18,364 bases of DNA from positions 1 through 18,364 of the forward strand of contig JAPLSP010000116.1 in the NCBI GenBank assembly GCA_026398575.1, read 5' to 3'. The stretch is from Candidatus Sumerlaeota bacterium (GTDB taxonomy: Bacteria; Sumerlaeota; Sumerlaeia; JADFCT01). Made by a program: the position numbers and the translations under genes. Under the pieces are notes generated by a model. It had not been told where the DNA came from, did not search any database, and was given only the letters and a program-made list of their open reading frames with translations. Numbering within the stretch: the stretch's first letter is position 1; each line of letters begins with the position of its first letter. Below, one piece after another: positions 7,012 to 13,242 of the stretch.

Positions 7012-7707
7012 TCAACGCGCAATCTTCAGGGCGAGTTCAGCCACGCGTTTTCCGAGATCTCGCGCCGTCCCCAGCCCATATTCATCACCGGCGATGCTGT
7101 CCTTGTCGTTCACCAGCGTGGCGCCCAAGCGGACCGAGGGCTGCCCCGTCGAGGCCATCACCATCTCCTGGCCCGACAGGATGGCGTGGAGCGAGGCGAT
7201 CGTCAGCTCCTGCCCGCCGTTGCGCGAACCGCCCACTGCCAGCGCGCCGGCGACTTTGTTGCGCAGGGCGAACTTGTTCCTGCGAAACAGCATCCAGTGA
7301 TCGAGGAACGCCTTGCAGAGCGAAGACATGCTGTTGAAGTACACCGGCGAACCGATGATGATGCCGCCGACGGCCGCGTCGGACAGCTTCGGAGCGATCT
7401 TCGCAAAATCGCTTTCCGCGTCCGCCGGCGCGCCGGGATCGAACACCGGAATCTTCATCCCCGCCAGTTCGATCAGTTCCGTCTCGATGCGCGGGTCGGC
7501 GGCCTGCGCGGCCTTGAGGCATTCATCAAGTGCCGCCGCCGTTGTCTTGCCTTTGCGCGGACTGCACGAAATGCCGATGATGCGAACCTTGCCGCCCGCC
7601 GCCGGTTGCGTTGCCGCCGGTTGAGCCGAGGCCGTCTGAGCCATCAGTCCGCCCGCGGCTAGAGCCGCCGCTCCGATAAATCCACGTCGTTTCCATTCTT
7701 GATTCAT
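7012..7707 (-). CDS. Tat-exported NADPH-dependent FMN reductase-like flavoprotein
   Basis: The 231-aa product starts with a twin-arginine signal, EWKRRGFIGAAAL, and an Ala-rich stretch ending near ASAQ (about 29). A flavodoxin-like fold follows: SCSPRKGKT (47-55) is the FMN phosphate loop, IIIGSPVYFNSMSS (116-129) the second FMN loop, and GGSRNGGQE (159-167) the third. This matches the iron-sulfur flavoprotein/NAD(P)H-dependent reductase family. However, the Cys cluster usual between the first two loops is absent (MKIPVFDPGAPADAESDF), so it is probably FMN-only. GGGAGG lies 6 nt before the ATG at 7707; the frame extends 43 codons further 5' but without a signal or ribosome site. Tat export fits cytoplasmic cofactor loading. 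It may supply or accept electrons for the exported thiol proteins; the substrate is unknown. Confidence 0.86.
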   Translation of the reverse strand: MNQEWKRRGFIGAAALAAGGLMAQTASAQPAATQPAAGGKVRIIGISCSPRKGKTTAAALDECLKAAQAADPRIETELIELAGMKIPVFDPGAPADAESDFAKIAPKLSDAAVGGIIIGSPVYFNSMSSLCKAFLDHWMLFRRNKFALRNKVAGALAVGGSRNGGQELTIASLHAILSGQEMVMASTGQPSVRLGATLVNDKDSIAGDEYGLGTARDLGKRVAELALKIAR

Positions 7708-7753
7708 GATGCGCCTCCCTATAAATAATTCAGCAGCCTTCAATGAAAGCCCC

Positions 7754-8128
7754 TTACTGCAACATCTCGGCCCCGCGCGCCGCAGCTTTCGCAATGTTTT
7801 CCTCTGAAGGCGGGGTCTTGCCTTTTGCCATCCCAAGGTCTGCCAGCCTCAGGTGTTCATAGGCTGCAAAACCCGCCTGTTCCAAAGTGTTCTTGACGCA
7901 ATTGACCGGGCAGCCGTCTATGGCCAGAATCTTGGAAGCGGATTTGGTGGTTTCGACAATGCCGCTGACGCGCCCCCCGATGCCCGCGAGGCAATACATC
8001 TTGCCCGCGCCTTCACGCGTCAGTTTGCGCGCCGCCTGATCGGCCACCGCCCCAACGTCCGCCGCCCCCGAACACGGGAAAATCAACTTCGGCCCTCCAC
8101 TGCATAAACACGCATTTTGTTCCGCCAT
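7754..8128 (-). CDS. DGC-domain putative metal-binding protein
   Basis: This 124-aa soluble protein carries the DGC motif, AIDGCPVNC (Cys73, Cys77), and the other cysteines usual for the family: FPCSGAADVG (Cys19) and MYCLAGIGG (Cys46). Two more are near the N-terminus (Cys7, Cys9 in NACLCSGG). The family is described as putatively zinc-binding from its conserved cysteines, with no firm function. GGGAG lies 8 nt from the ATG at 8128, which is preferred over an upstream in-frame ATG at 8146 that precedes this ribosome site. It lies inside the arsR2 operon between the mini-thioredoxin and the Tat flavoprotein, which suggests cytoplasmic metal(loid) or thiolate handling. Confidence 0.88.
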   Translation of the reverse strand: MAEQNACLCSGGPKLIFPCSGAADVGAVADQAARKLTREGAGKMYCLAGIGGRVSGIVETTKSASKILAIDGCPVNCVKNTLEQAGFAAYEHLRLADLGMAKGKTPPSEENIAKAAARGAEMLQ

Positions 8129-8159
8129 GATACAATCTCCCTTCACGTTTGGTTTGTTC

Positions 8160-8288
8160 GGAGTTCACTCGTTTGGAGTTCACTCGTTTGGAGTTCAAAC
8201 TTTAGTTTGTGCCTCCCGCTAGACTTCAGATTGCCGGGAGACACAAACTGAAGTTTGAACTCCGAACTTCAGTTTGGCGCCTCCCCCC
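8160..8288. repeat. Direct and inverted repeat cluster inside the operon
   Basis: GGAGTTCACTCGTTT occurs twice in tandem (from 8160 and 8175). A third GGAGTTC begins the left arm (8190-8218) of a 29-bp inverted repeat whose right arm is 8235-8263, with 27 of 29 positions matching and a 16-nt loop. A further copy of the left-arm core, GAACTTCAGTTTGGCGCC, follows at 8264. There is no T-run. The cluster separates the mini-thioredoxin from the DGC gene and could be a mobile REP-like insertion or an RNA processing and stability element. Confidence 0.75.
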
Positions 8289-8289
8289 T

Positions 8290-8523
8290 TCACCCCAGCA
8301 TCCCCCTGATTTCATCCGCCGAAGGAACCTTTCCCGCCACCTTAACCTGCCCATCCACCACCAGCGCCGGCGTCACCATCACGCCGAAACTCATGATGTC
8401 CTTGATCTCCGTTATTTTCTGCAGCTCGTAGGGCTGCCCCAGCGCCTTCGCCGCCGTTTCGGCGTTCTCATACAGCTTCTTGCACTTAGGACATCCCGTC
8501 CCAAGGATTTGGATTTTTTTCAT
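8290..8523 (-). CDS. Mini-thioredoxin (redox-active disulfide protein)
   Basis: This 77-aa thioredoxin/glutaredoxin-fold protein starts KKIQILGTGCPKC, with the redox pair Cys11 and Cys14 and the cis-proline Pro52 in MVTPAL. The length and sequence fit the small archaeal-type thioredoxins such as MTH895 and TM0996. These are typically encoded next to an ArsR regulator and a PF03773 permease, as here. It is cytoplasmic, with no signal. AAAGGA lies 7 nt upstream of the ATG. It probably works with the two permeases 30 nt upstream, possibly delivering the thiol-bound substrate, or it may act as the reductant feeding CcdA; both are inferences. Confidence 0.92.
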   Translation of the reverse strand: MKKIQILGTGCPKCKKLYENAETAAKALGQPYELQKITEIKDIMSFGVMVTPALVVDGQVKVAGKVPSADEIRGMLG

Positions 8524-8552
8524 TGTCTTTTCCTTTCGCTATGATTGAAAAT

Positions 8553-9854
8553 CTAGCTGGCAAAGGCGCCAAATATCATACCTGTAACCGTTGCCATTAC
8601 CACCACCAGCGCCACAAAAACAACTGTTTTTTGCAGGCCCATGATGCTCCGCAGCACCAGCATGCTTGGCAAGGACAAAGCCGGCCCGGCCAGTAGCAAG
8701 GCCAACGCAGGGCCTTTCCCCATTCCCGAGTTCATCAAGCCCTGCACAATCGGCACTTCGGTCAGAGTCGCGAAATACATGAAGGCGCCCGCCAACGAAG
8801 CGAAGAAATTCGCCCACAGCGAATTGCCGCCCACCATTTTCGTCACCCATTGCGAAGGAATCAAGCCCTCATGGCCCGGGCGGCCCAAAAGCAATCCCGC
8901 GATGAGCACGCCGCCGAGCAGCAGCGGCAATATTTGCTTGGCGAACGTCCACGTGGATTCGAGCCACTCGCCCATTTCGCCTTTCGACATGCTCGTCAGG
9001 AGCGACAGGCCGATAGCGCCGGCAGTAAACGCGATCACCGGCTCGTGCGGGAAAAGCAAGGCCAGGATGGCGACACCGATGGCGATGAGCGATACGCGCA
9101 ACCAGGATGCGCCGAACCATGCGGCTAGAACCACCGCCAAGGCCAGGGCGCATGCGGCAGTGATAAACCATTTGGCGCGATAGATGATGAACCAGAAACC
9201 CGCCGTCTCATCGGGCTTGCCCCAGTTGGCGAAGACCAGAATACCGACCATCGCCGCGAAATAAATCACTGTTTGCCATAACGGACGCCGGACTTGCGCC
9301 TCGGGCATCGCCGCCTGCGCGATGGCGCGATCCGTTTCTTCGCGGCGATAAATCCAATGCATGAGCAATCCCACAATAATACTGAAGGCGACCGCGCCAA
9401 CCGCGCGCGCGATCCCCAGTTCCATGCCCAGGATGCGCGCCGTCAGGACGATGGCCAGGACGTTGATCGCCGGGCCGGAATAGAGAAACGCCGAGGCTGG
9501 TCCCAATCCCGCGCCCATACGATAGATGCCGGCGAACAATGGCAGGACCGTGCAGGAGCAGACGGCAAGGATCGTTCCTGAAACGGAAGCCACGCCATAG
9601 GCCAATACGCGGTTGGCGCGCGCGCCCAGGTACTTCATCACCGAAGCCTGGCTGACGAAGACGCCAATGGCGCCCGCGATGAAGAAAGCGGGCGCCAGAC
9701 ACAGTAGCACATGCTCGCGCGCGTACCACTTAATCAACTGCAAGGACTCGCCGATTGCGTTGTCGAATCGCGGCTTTCCAACAGGCAAATAATAACATGC
9801 CAGGAAAAGCGCCGCGATAGTCGCCAAAGACTTCCACTCATTCCGCCATTTCAT
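8553..9854 (-). CDS. arsP: ArsP-like permease (PF03773 family)
   Basis: This 433-aa polytopic membrane protein has two homologous halves and the family motif CSCTVLPLF (Cys99, Cys101), then GLGPASAFLYSGPAINVLA (about 116-134). The second half carries LTEVPIVQGLMNSGMGKG and LLAGPALSLPSMLVLR. Known ArsP members export trivalent methyl- and aryl-arsenicals, which fits the arsM gene in the same island. The protein is longer than typical ArsP (just over 300 aa) because of a central insertion with extra hydrophobic segments (about 175-275). It follows the other permease by 18 nt and precedes the mini-thioredoxin by 29 nt. The substrate cannot be read from the sequence, so the arsP name is by family. 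Confidence 0.86.
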   Translation of the reverse strand: MKWRNEWKSLATIAALFLACYYLPVGKPRFDNAIGESLQLIKWYAREHVLLCLAPAFFIAGAIGVFVSQASVMKYLGARANRVLAYGVASVSGTILAVCSCTVLPLFAGIYRMGAGLGPASAFLYSGPAINVLAIVLTARILGMELGIARAVGAVAFSIIVGLLMHWIYRREETDRAIAQAAMPEAQVRRPLWQTVIYFAAMVGILVFANWGKPDETAGFWFIIYRAKWFITAACALALAVVLAAWFGASWLRVSLIAIGVAILALLFPHEPVIAFTAGAIGLSLLTSMSKGEMGEWLESTWTFAKQILPLLLGGVLIAGLLLGRPGHEGLIPSQWVTKMVGGNSLWANFFASLAGAFMYFATLTEVPIVQGLMNSGMGKGPALALLLAGPALSLPSMLVLRSIMGLQKTVVFVALVVVMATVTGMIFGAFAS

Positions 9855-9872
9855 TTTAGAAATCCCTCCGAC

Positions 9873-11090
9873 TCAAAACACAAAATTGAACAGATAGCCT
9901 ACCGCAAGAATACCTGACCCCACCACACTCACGAAAACCGCGATCAGCGCCGGCTTAAGGACTTTGCGCAGGATGATGACTTCCGGCAGCGACAGCGCGA
10001 TGACCGACATCATAAAGGCCAGCGTCGTCCCGAGCGCCGCGCCCTTGCCCAGCAGCGCCTGCACGACCGGCACGATGCCGGCGGCGTTGGAATACATCGG
10101 AATGCCGATCGCCACCGCCATTGGCACGCCCCACCAAACGCCGCGCCCCATGATCTTGGCCATGAAATCTTGCGGCACATAGCCGTGAATGCCCGCGCCC
10201 ACCGCGATGCCAATCACGACGTAGAGCCAGACGCGCCCCACAATATCGCGCATTTGGCCAAGGCCGTAGCGCATGCGATCGTTCCAGGTCATCCGCTCTT
10301 CGGTTCCGCCATTGCCGCCCGCCGATTGCATTTGATAAACCCATCCCTCAACGAACCGCTCCATTTTCATGCGGCCAATGACCCATCCCGCGCCAATCGC
10401 AATGGCCAGTCCGGTTCCGACGTAGAGCGTCGCCACTTTCCATCCGAGCATGTCCCATAACAGAACGGCCGCGATCTCGTTGATCATCGGGGCGGAAATC
10501 AGAAACGAGAACGTCACTCCCAGCGGCACGCCCGCCGTGACGAATCCGATGAACAGCGGCACGGCGGAACACGAGCAAAACGGCGTGACAATCCCCAGAC
10601 CTGCCGCCAGGACGTTGCCCGCCGACTCGCGCTTGCCGCCTGCCAGGATGCGGCGGGTGCGTTCGGGAGTGAAGAACGAGCGGATGATCCCGACGCCGAA
10701 AACCACCAGCGTCAGCAGCATCAGGACCTTGGGAACTTCATAGAGAAAGAATCCGAGCGCCGCCGCCAGATGGCTGCCCTGCGTCAGCGCATAAGGAGCG
10801 CTCGCGCCGCAGACACAGACCAGGTTCAGCTGATAAAGCCGCCACACTTCGCCATAGGAAGCCGTTTTCAGCAGCGTGCTATAGGTCAGCCATGCGACGA
10901 GCAGCGGAAGAAATTTATAAAGGAGAACCCACGCGCCCAGCGCCAGCGCGCCCAACAGGTAATATCTCAGCCTATAGACCAAAGACGGAATCTGGCAAAA
11001 GGGACAAGCAGCGCCCAGTTCCTCCGCACACGCTCTAGCGTCCATTCCGCTTTGTTTTGCGCTTTCGCCTGTCAGTTCCTCACTCTGCAT
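9873..11090 (-). CDS. PF03773-family permease with N-terminal CPFC motif
   Basis: This 405-aa polytopic membrane protein of the same broad family as its neighbour is closer to the permeases found in arsR-permease-thioredoxin cassettes. The core motif is VTPFCSCSAVPLFIGF (Cys172, Cys174), followed by GVPLGVTFSFLISAPMINEIA; the second half has GIPMYSNAAGIVPVVQALL and MMSVIALSLPEVIILRKVL. The N-terminus has CPFC (29-32), preceded by Cys21 and followed by a first helix at about 42-60, and a second VCVC pair at 91-94. These are plausible metalloid-relay cysteines. The start is uncertain: the ATG at 11090 lies in a short tandem repeat without a good ribosome site, and the ATG at 11045 is an alternative. 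Substrate unknown; arsenite or another soft metal(loid) is likely from context. Confidence 0.87.
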   Translation of the reverse strand: MQSEELTGESAKQSGMDARACAEELGAACPFCQIPSLVYRLRYYLLGALALGAWVLLYKFLPLLVAWLTYSTLLKTASYGEVWRLYQLNLVCVCGASAPYALTQGSHLAAALGFFLYEVPKVLMLLTLVVFGVGIIRSFFTPERTRRILAGGKRESAGNVLAAGLGIVTPFCSCSAVPLFIGFVTAGVPLGVTFSFLISAPMINEIAAVLLWDMLGWKVATLYVGTGLAIAIGAGWVIGRMKMERFVEGWVYQMQSAGGNGGTEERMTWNDRMRYGLGQMRDIVGRVWLYVVIGIAVGAGIHGYVPQDFMAKIMGRGVWWGVPMAVAIGIPMYSNAAGIVPVVQALLGKGAALGTTLAFMMSVIALSLPEVIILRKVLKPALIAVFVSVVGSGILAVGYLFNFVF

Positions 11091-11133
11091 TGCTCATTTC
11101 TCATTTCTCATTTTACATTTTACATTTTACATT
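11088..11133. repeat. Heptamer tandem repeat between arsR2 and permease
   Basis: Read on the plus strand the tract consists of CATTTCT-type units followed by ATTTTAC units repeated three times. It fills most of the 54-nt gap between arsR2 and the downstream permease and leaves the permease without an evident Shine-Dalgarno site. Copy number could vary by slippage. Confidence 0.7.
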
Positions 11134-11144
11134 GCGCGTCAAAG

Positions 11145-11510
11145 TCAGGCGCCCTTCAGCGTCGCTTGTTGCTTGCCGATCCGGATATGCATCACGCGCT
11201 CGATGCAATGGAAGTAGTCGAGGATGCAGGGACACGCCAGGCGATAATAAACCTGAAGCCCGCGCTTGTCGTCTTCGATGATGCCCTCTTTCTTGAGGAC
11301 GGACAGATGCTTCGAGACGGTGGACATGTCGTCGCCGATCATCGTGGTCAGATCGCGCACGCACCGTTCTTTGCGCGCCAATTGCTCGATGATGAAGAGT
11401 CGCGTGGGATGCGCCAGCGCCTGGCAGACGCGCGCGCGCGCCAGATGGAGCGCCTGGACTTTGGGATTTTTCAAATTGGTATTCAAAATGCTTTTAACCT
11501 CGCTTGCCAT
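11145..11510 (-). CDS. ArsR-family repressor 2, controlling the permease/thiol operon
   Basis: This 121-aa winged-helix repressor resembles those heading permease-thioredoxin cassettes: ALAHPTRLFIIEQLA, then STVSKHLSVLKKEGII (recognition helix, about 63-78) and the wing DKRGLQVYYRL. The alpha-3 motif is ERCVRDL with a single Cys50, not the CVC pair of ArsR1. Other potential ligands are Cys29 and the C-terminal CPCILDYFHC (Cys93, Cys95, Cys102). It therefore probably uses a different thiolate site and may sense a different species. The ATG at 11510 is chosen because the upstream in-frame TTG at 11546 lies within the promoter. No strong ribosome site is visible. It is the first gene of the operon ending at ccdA. 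Confidence 0.93.
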   Translation of the reverse strand: MASEVKSILNTNLKNPKVQALHLARARVCQALAHPTRLFIIEQLARKERCVRDLTTMIGDDMSTVSKHLSVLKKEGIIEDDKRGLQVYYRLACPCILDYFHCIERVMHIRIGKQQATLKGA

Positions 11511-11526
11511 GGCGAAATTCAATTGC

Positions 11527-11550
11527 CTATTTGGCAATATAGCCAAATAG
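11527..11550 (-). promoter_or_regulatory. Probable ArsR2 operator (palindrome)
   Basis: CTATTTGGC (11527-11535) and GCCAAATAG (11542-11550) form a perfect 9-bp inverted repeat. The 6-nt spacer is exactly the -10 hexamer of the arsR2 promoter, so a bound dimer would occlude it. Confidence 0.8.
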
Positions 11551-11565
11551 TCGCCCGCGAGTCAA
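11536..11565 (-). promoter_or_regulatory. Promoter of the arsR2 operon
   Basis: On the minus strand TTGACT (11565-11560) and TATATT (11541-11536) are 18 bp apart, the same spacing as the arsR1 promoter. Transcription would begin near 11529, giving a leader of about 20 nt before the ATG at 11510. Confidence 0.78.
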
Positions 11566-11570
11566 GCGGA

Positions 11571-11586
11571 TCTTTTTCGAAAAAGA
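11571..11586. promoter_or_regulatory. 16-bp perfect palindrome upstream of the arsR2 promoter
   Basis: TCTTTTTCGAAAAAGA is fully self-complementary and ends 5 bp upstream of the arsR2 -35 element. It could be a second regulator's operator or an A/T-tract bend. No regulator can be assigned. Confidence 0.45.
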
Positions 11587-11616
11587 AACCGCGAAGCTGC
11601 GCTGGATAATCACCAA

Positions 11617-11683
11617 CTTTTGAAGTGGGAGGTTACATGTCAGGTCCGGCAGAGCCGGAACCATGTGAGCAGAAGTTTCAAAG
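11617..11683 (+). other. Possible structured RNA or hairpin in the arsR2-sigma spacer
   Basis: TCCGGC (11645-11650), loop AGA and GCCGGA (11654-11659) form a perfect hairpin. It is extended by GG with CC around a bulged A, then ACAT (11635-11638) with ATGT (11663-11666), and more loosely by CTTTTGAA (11617-11624) with TTCAAAG (11677-11683). Nested pairing of this depth suggests a folded transcript or a degenerate palindromic repeat. No promoter is evident and I cannot assign a known RNA. Confidence 0.35.
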
Positions 11684-11723
11684 AGGTCGGCGGCCCTAAA
11701 TTCTCGAGCAAACGGAATTAATA

Positions 11724-11780
11724 CAGGCAGAATCATTGAGGGCAGAATCATTATGATTCTGCCCTCAATGATTCTGCCTG
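11724..11780. repeat. 28-bp perfect inverted repeat (GGCAGAATCATT type)
   Basis: Arms 11724-11751 and 11753-11780 are perfect reverse complements around a single T. Each arm itself contains two copies of GGCAGAATCATT in tandem, 15 nt apart, separated by GAG. With almost no loop it would form a cruciform or a small symmetric insertion element, not a normal terminator. It is probably a dispersed genomic repeat. Confidence 0.85.
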
Positions 11781-11885
11781 CCATTCGCTGTTAATCTCGC
11801 CTTGGCGCCGCAGGAGTAGATCCACACAGGGAGGAATTTGCAGTGGATAAAGGCTTTCGAGGCATTGAGCAGGCCTGCTTAAATA

Positions 11886-12026
11886 ATTTGACCCTCGCGA
11901 TCGCTCGCCGCGCTTCGATACCTGGGAGGAAGGCATACCGCAAAACCTTTTATGCTTCTGGTTGCGCCCCGCATGGAAGGAAAAGGTTTCGCGTTCTGGA
12001 GCGGCGGCGCTCAGCGAGGGTCAAAT
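11886..12026. mobile_element. MITE-like element with 13-bp terminal inverted repeats
   Basis: ATTTGACCCTCGC (11886-11898) and GCGAGGGTCAAAT (12014-12026) are perfect terminal inverted repeats bounding 141 bp. The interior is also partly palindromic: GCAAAACCTTTT pairs with AAAAGGTTTCGC at 11 of 12 positions, and TCGCTCGCC with GGCGGCGCTC approximately. No transposase or real reading frame is present. A non-autonomous transposable element or a structured RNA are both possible. I saw no obvious target-site duplication. Confidence 0.5.
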
Positions 12027-12032
12027 CTTCGC

Positions 12033-12077
12033 AGCCGCATTTTTTGTGTCCACCATTTTTGCGGCGGACCTGCGGCT
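12033..12077 (+). other. Nested stem-loop downstream of the MITE-like element
   Basis: The outer arms AGCCGCA (12033-12039) and TGCGGCT (12071-12077) enclose an inner stem of GTCCACC (12048-12054) with GGCGGAC (12063-12069). TTTT follows on the plus strand, so it could end rightward transcripts. On the minus strand it lies about 117 nt downstream of the sigma factor stop, so it could also protect that mRNA's 3' end. Confidence 0.4.
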
Positions 12078-12193
12078 TTTGCAACTTGCCCGCTTGAGCC
12101 CATCTAATATCTTTATCGTTTGTTCGCTTCCTTGACTTGAACTCTTTCTCATCATCTTTCTGATTTTAATGATATATCGCTTTCCCCGGACTG

Positions 12194-13021
12194 TCATAGA
12201 AATCCCGCAATCTGTTTCTGCAACGGCGCGCGGCGCAATTTCTCGATCGCTTTCTTTTCCACCCGCCGGACGCCTTCCTGGCTCAGACCGATGAATTTGC
12301 TCGTGCTCCTCAGGCTCAGGCCGCGCCTCCCGATGAAGCCGAACCGCAGCGACAGGATGCGCCGCTCGCGCTCATTCAGGCAGTTCATCACCTTGTGCAC
12401 CCGGCTCTTCATCTGATCCGTCATCGCCGCTTCGCAGGGATTGGGCGTTGTTTCCTGCGCCAGCACGTCCTCGAGAGACGGCGAGTTTTCGTCCTGGGAA
12501 TAATCCAGCGAGAGGGCCGGTTCATTCATGCGCGACAGCTGCTCGACGCGGTCCGCGGGAACTTCGGTCAGCCCTGACAATTCCTCCGCGTTCGGCTCGC
12601 GTCCTTCGCGCTTGGCGAACATCTTGGACGCTTCCTGTAGTTTGCCGATGGCGCGCGATTTGCGGATCGGTATCCGGATCAGGCGGCTTTGCTTGCAGAG
12701 CGCCTGCTGAATGGATTGCTTGATCCAGAAGGCCGCGTAGGTCGAAAACCGGAAGCCTTTGCGGTAATCGAATTTATCCACCACCTCCATCAAACCCATG
12801 TTGCCTTCCTGGATAAGGTCCGGCAGCGGCATCCCCTGGTTCTGATAGCGGAGCGCCATCTTTACGACGAATCTCAAGTTGCATCTTATAATTTCGTTTC
12901 TTGCGGTCTCATCGCCCATCCGCAGCCGTTTGAACAACATCTTTTCATCCGACTGATTCAGAACCGGATAGCGACTAATCTCGCGCAAGTAAATATCGAG
13001 GCTATCTTCAATGACAATCAT
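12194..13021 (-). CDS. Sigma-70 family RNA polymerase sigma factor (RpoD-like, group 2)
   Basis: This 275-aa factor binds core RNA polymerase and recognises promoters. It has a short region 1.2 (DSLDIYLREISRYPVL, 6-21) and no region 1.1. Region 2 contains NLRFVVKMALRYQNQGMPLPD and the -10 binding segment FSTYAAFWIKQSI (92-104). Region 3 spans about 121-197. Region 4 has LNERERRILSLRFGF (215-229) and helix-turn-helix LRSTSKFIGLSQEGVRRVEKK (from about 237). The lack of region 1.1 and the size suggest a group 2 or alternative primary-like sigma, often used in stress or stationary phase. The ATG at 13021 follows GGAAGG by about 10 nt; an upstream TTG is less likely. It is monocistronic and divergent from the CorA gene. 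Confidence 0.92.
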   Translation of the reverse strand: MIVIEDSLDIYLREISRYPVLNQSDEKMLFKRLRMGDETARNEIIRCNLRFVVKMALRYQNQGMPLPDLIQEGNMGLMEVVDKFDYRKGFRFSTYAAFWIKQSIQQALCKQSRLIRIPIRKSRAIGKLQEASKMFAKREGREPNAEELSGLTEVPADRVEQLSRMNEPALSLDYSQDENSPSLEDVLAQETTPNPCEAAMTDQMKSRVHKVMNCLNERERRILSLRFGFIGRRGLSLRSTSKFIGLSQEGVRRVEKKAIEKLRRAPLQKQIAGFL

Positions 13022-13098
13022 TTTTCTTCTGCCTTCCTTCCTCAAGTATTGATGAAGGAGGATGATGCAATTCTTGCGCCTGAATTATGGTCAGAAAA

Positions 13099-13112
13099 AT
13101 GCAACGTTGCAT
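13099..13112. promoter_or_regulatory. 14-bp perfect palindrome upstream of the sigma gene
   Basis: ATGCAACGTTGCAT is fully self-complementary. It lies 78 nt upstream of the sigma start codon on the minus strand, near AT-rich sequence with TATAAAAT-like hexamers. It looks like a dimeric operator; no regulator can be named. Confidence 0.45.
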
Positions 13113-13242
13113 ATTTTATAAGTCATATATTTACAGCAGTTTTAAGTACTCTATTGATTTTGCGACTTAAAAGGACGGGAACTACACTTCCCCGAAGTGT
13201 AGTCATTGTGCAGTTTTCCGCACACTTATACTTAATGTAAAA

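Noticed and set aside
8190..8263. The 29-bp inverted repeat as a Rho-independent terminator splitting the operon.
   Set aside because: Neither strand has a T-run after the stem, and the downstream genes lack an evident promoter.
11635..11670. Similarity of GTCAGGTCCGG followed by GAGCAG to the SRP RNA (4.5S) apex.
   Set aside because: The conserved GGAAGGAAGCAGC right side is absent, and the sequence forms a plain symmetric hairpin instead.
11843..12097. Plus-strand frame of 84 codons across the MITE-like element.
   Set aside because: It spans both terminal inverted repeats and the nested hairpin, with no ribosome site and a composition typical of repeat translation.
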